Under the pieces are notes generated by a model. The model searched no databases and was not told the origin of the DNA. It worked only from the letters and a program-made list of their open reading frames with translations. From an uncultured Collinsella sp. (lineage in GTDB: Bacteria > Actinomycetota > Coriobacteriia > Coriobacteriales > Coriobacteriaceae), in contig CAAENI010000215.1 in assembly GCA_900757285.1 (NCBI GenBank), forward strand, positions 1 to 11,844: 11,844 nt of DNA, written 5' to 3'. A program made the translations under genes and the position numbers. Below, piece after piece: positions 11,507 through 11,844 of this stretch (position 1 is its first letter; each line of letters opens with the position of its first letter).

Positions 11507-11689
11507 TTAGAGCCAGTCCGTCTCCTCGTCATAGCGGTCCGAATAGGCGTTACGCTTGAGTTCTTCAGCACTCGTTGGTCGCGCCTTGGACACGTCGACC
11601 CCTGACTCATGGCAAGCGGCGACGAACAGCTGTAAACCCCGATCAATAAGCTAAGCCCCACGCTCGGCCTTCATTTCTTCGGCTCGCAT
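11507..11689 (-). pseudogene. Small ORF interrupted by an amber codon, downstream of the M18 peptidase
   Basis: Directly after the M18 stop (TAA 11692-11690) the minus strand has ATG 11689 and, in the same frame, MRAEEMKAERGA, a TAG codon, then 47 codons ending SDRYDEETDWL and a double TAA (11509-11504). The part after TAG has a clean hydrophilic, protein-like composition (LFVAACHESGVDVSKARPTS). One substitution would restore a 60-residue protein, so this looks like a recently inactivated small gene. The family is not recognised; size and acidic tail recall small antitoxins, but no motif proves this. Readthrough or a downstream start is less likely. Confidence 0.45.
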
Positions 11690-11844
11690 TTAGAGTTCCA
11701 CGCTTTCGGCGCCGTTGATGGTTAGGTTGCGCTCGTAGAAGGCGGTGAGGGCGCGGATGGCGTACATCACGTCGCGCACGCCGCCGGTCTCGTAGCTCGA
11801 GTGCATGGCAAGCTGCGGCAGGCCCACGTCCACGGCATGCATGC
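11690..11844 (-). CDS. M18 family aminopeptidase, C-terminal end (partial)
   Basis: Fifty codons and the TAA stop are inside the window; the gene runs on past the right edge. The peptide has VDVGLPQLAMHSSYETGG followed by RDVMYAIRALTAFYERN. In M18 (aspartyl aminopeptidase-like) metallopeptidases the C-terminus carries 'D.G.P.L.MHS..E....D.......A..AFY', in which the His of MHS is a zinc ligand; His14 of the visible part fits this. The protein ends about a dozen residues beyond the usual last helix. It would act in the cytosol on acidic N-terminal residues. Family call is good although only the tail is seen. Confidence 0.8.
   Translation of the reverse strand, partial: MHAVDVGLPQLAMHSSYETGGVRDVMYAIRALTAFYERNLTINGAESVEL

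Noticed and set aside
11413..11661. An 82-codon minus-strand frame beside the amber-interrupted ORF
   Set aside because: Its Ser/Arg/Thr-rich composition lacks any recognisable pattern, and the alternative frame with the amber codon reads much more like protein.

Overview
The window looks like chromosomal DNA from a high-GC actinobacterium, most likely a gut Coriobacteriia member of the Collinsella type. This is an inference from strong G/C third-position bias in most genes, the gene set, and dense intergenic hairpins and repeats; no marker gene here proves the genus. Most genes are ordinary and well conserved. The middle holds a more AT-rich accessory-looking block.

Layout. 1-97: 3' end of an ABC transporter ATPase (+). 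150-959: class I glutamine amidotransferase-like hydrolase of the peptidase C26 family (+), followed by a hairpin terminator that faces a convergent leftward block. 1069-3453 (-): a compact ABC exporter operon (ATPase then two six-helix permeases, all overlapping), of the BcrA/LanFEG type by architecture. 3598-4496 (-): a DUF2975 membrane protein and a YozG-like XRE regulator, ending in a clear terminator just before the ABC operon promoter. The two promoter regions share a 15-base motif (13/15 identical), so the small regulator may control both units. 4727-6991 (-): a two-gene signalling operon encoding a degenerate GGDEF + receiver + HD-GYP protein and a lone HPt protein. 7203-8000 (-): an alpha/beta hydrolase, divergent from a radical SAM protein (8226-9002, +). 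9163-10050 (+): type I methionine aminopeptidase with a SEC-C zinc motif and a strong terminator. 10181-11116 (+): a D-2-hydroxyacid dehydrogenase. The last part (11117-11689) has no intact gene. It carries hairpins, the second copy of a palindromic repeat, a start-less 3' gene fragment and a small ORF interrupted by an amber codon. 11690-11844 (-) is the C-terminus of an M18-type aminopeptidase.

How it works together. The HD-GYP protein should hydrolyse cyclic di-GMP under phosphorylation control, with the HPt protein as a likely phosphorelay partner; no histidine kinase is present. The DUF2975/XRE pair and the ABC exporter look like a small regulated membrane-stress or peptide-resistance module. 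No bacteriocin biosynthesis gene is visible. The remaining genes are housekeeping or general metabolism and appear to be single transcription units.

The most unusual structure is intergenic: two different long perfect palindromes (18 and 20 bp arms), a two-copy palindromic repeat with a 34-base identical core, and nested inverted repeats at the right end.
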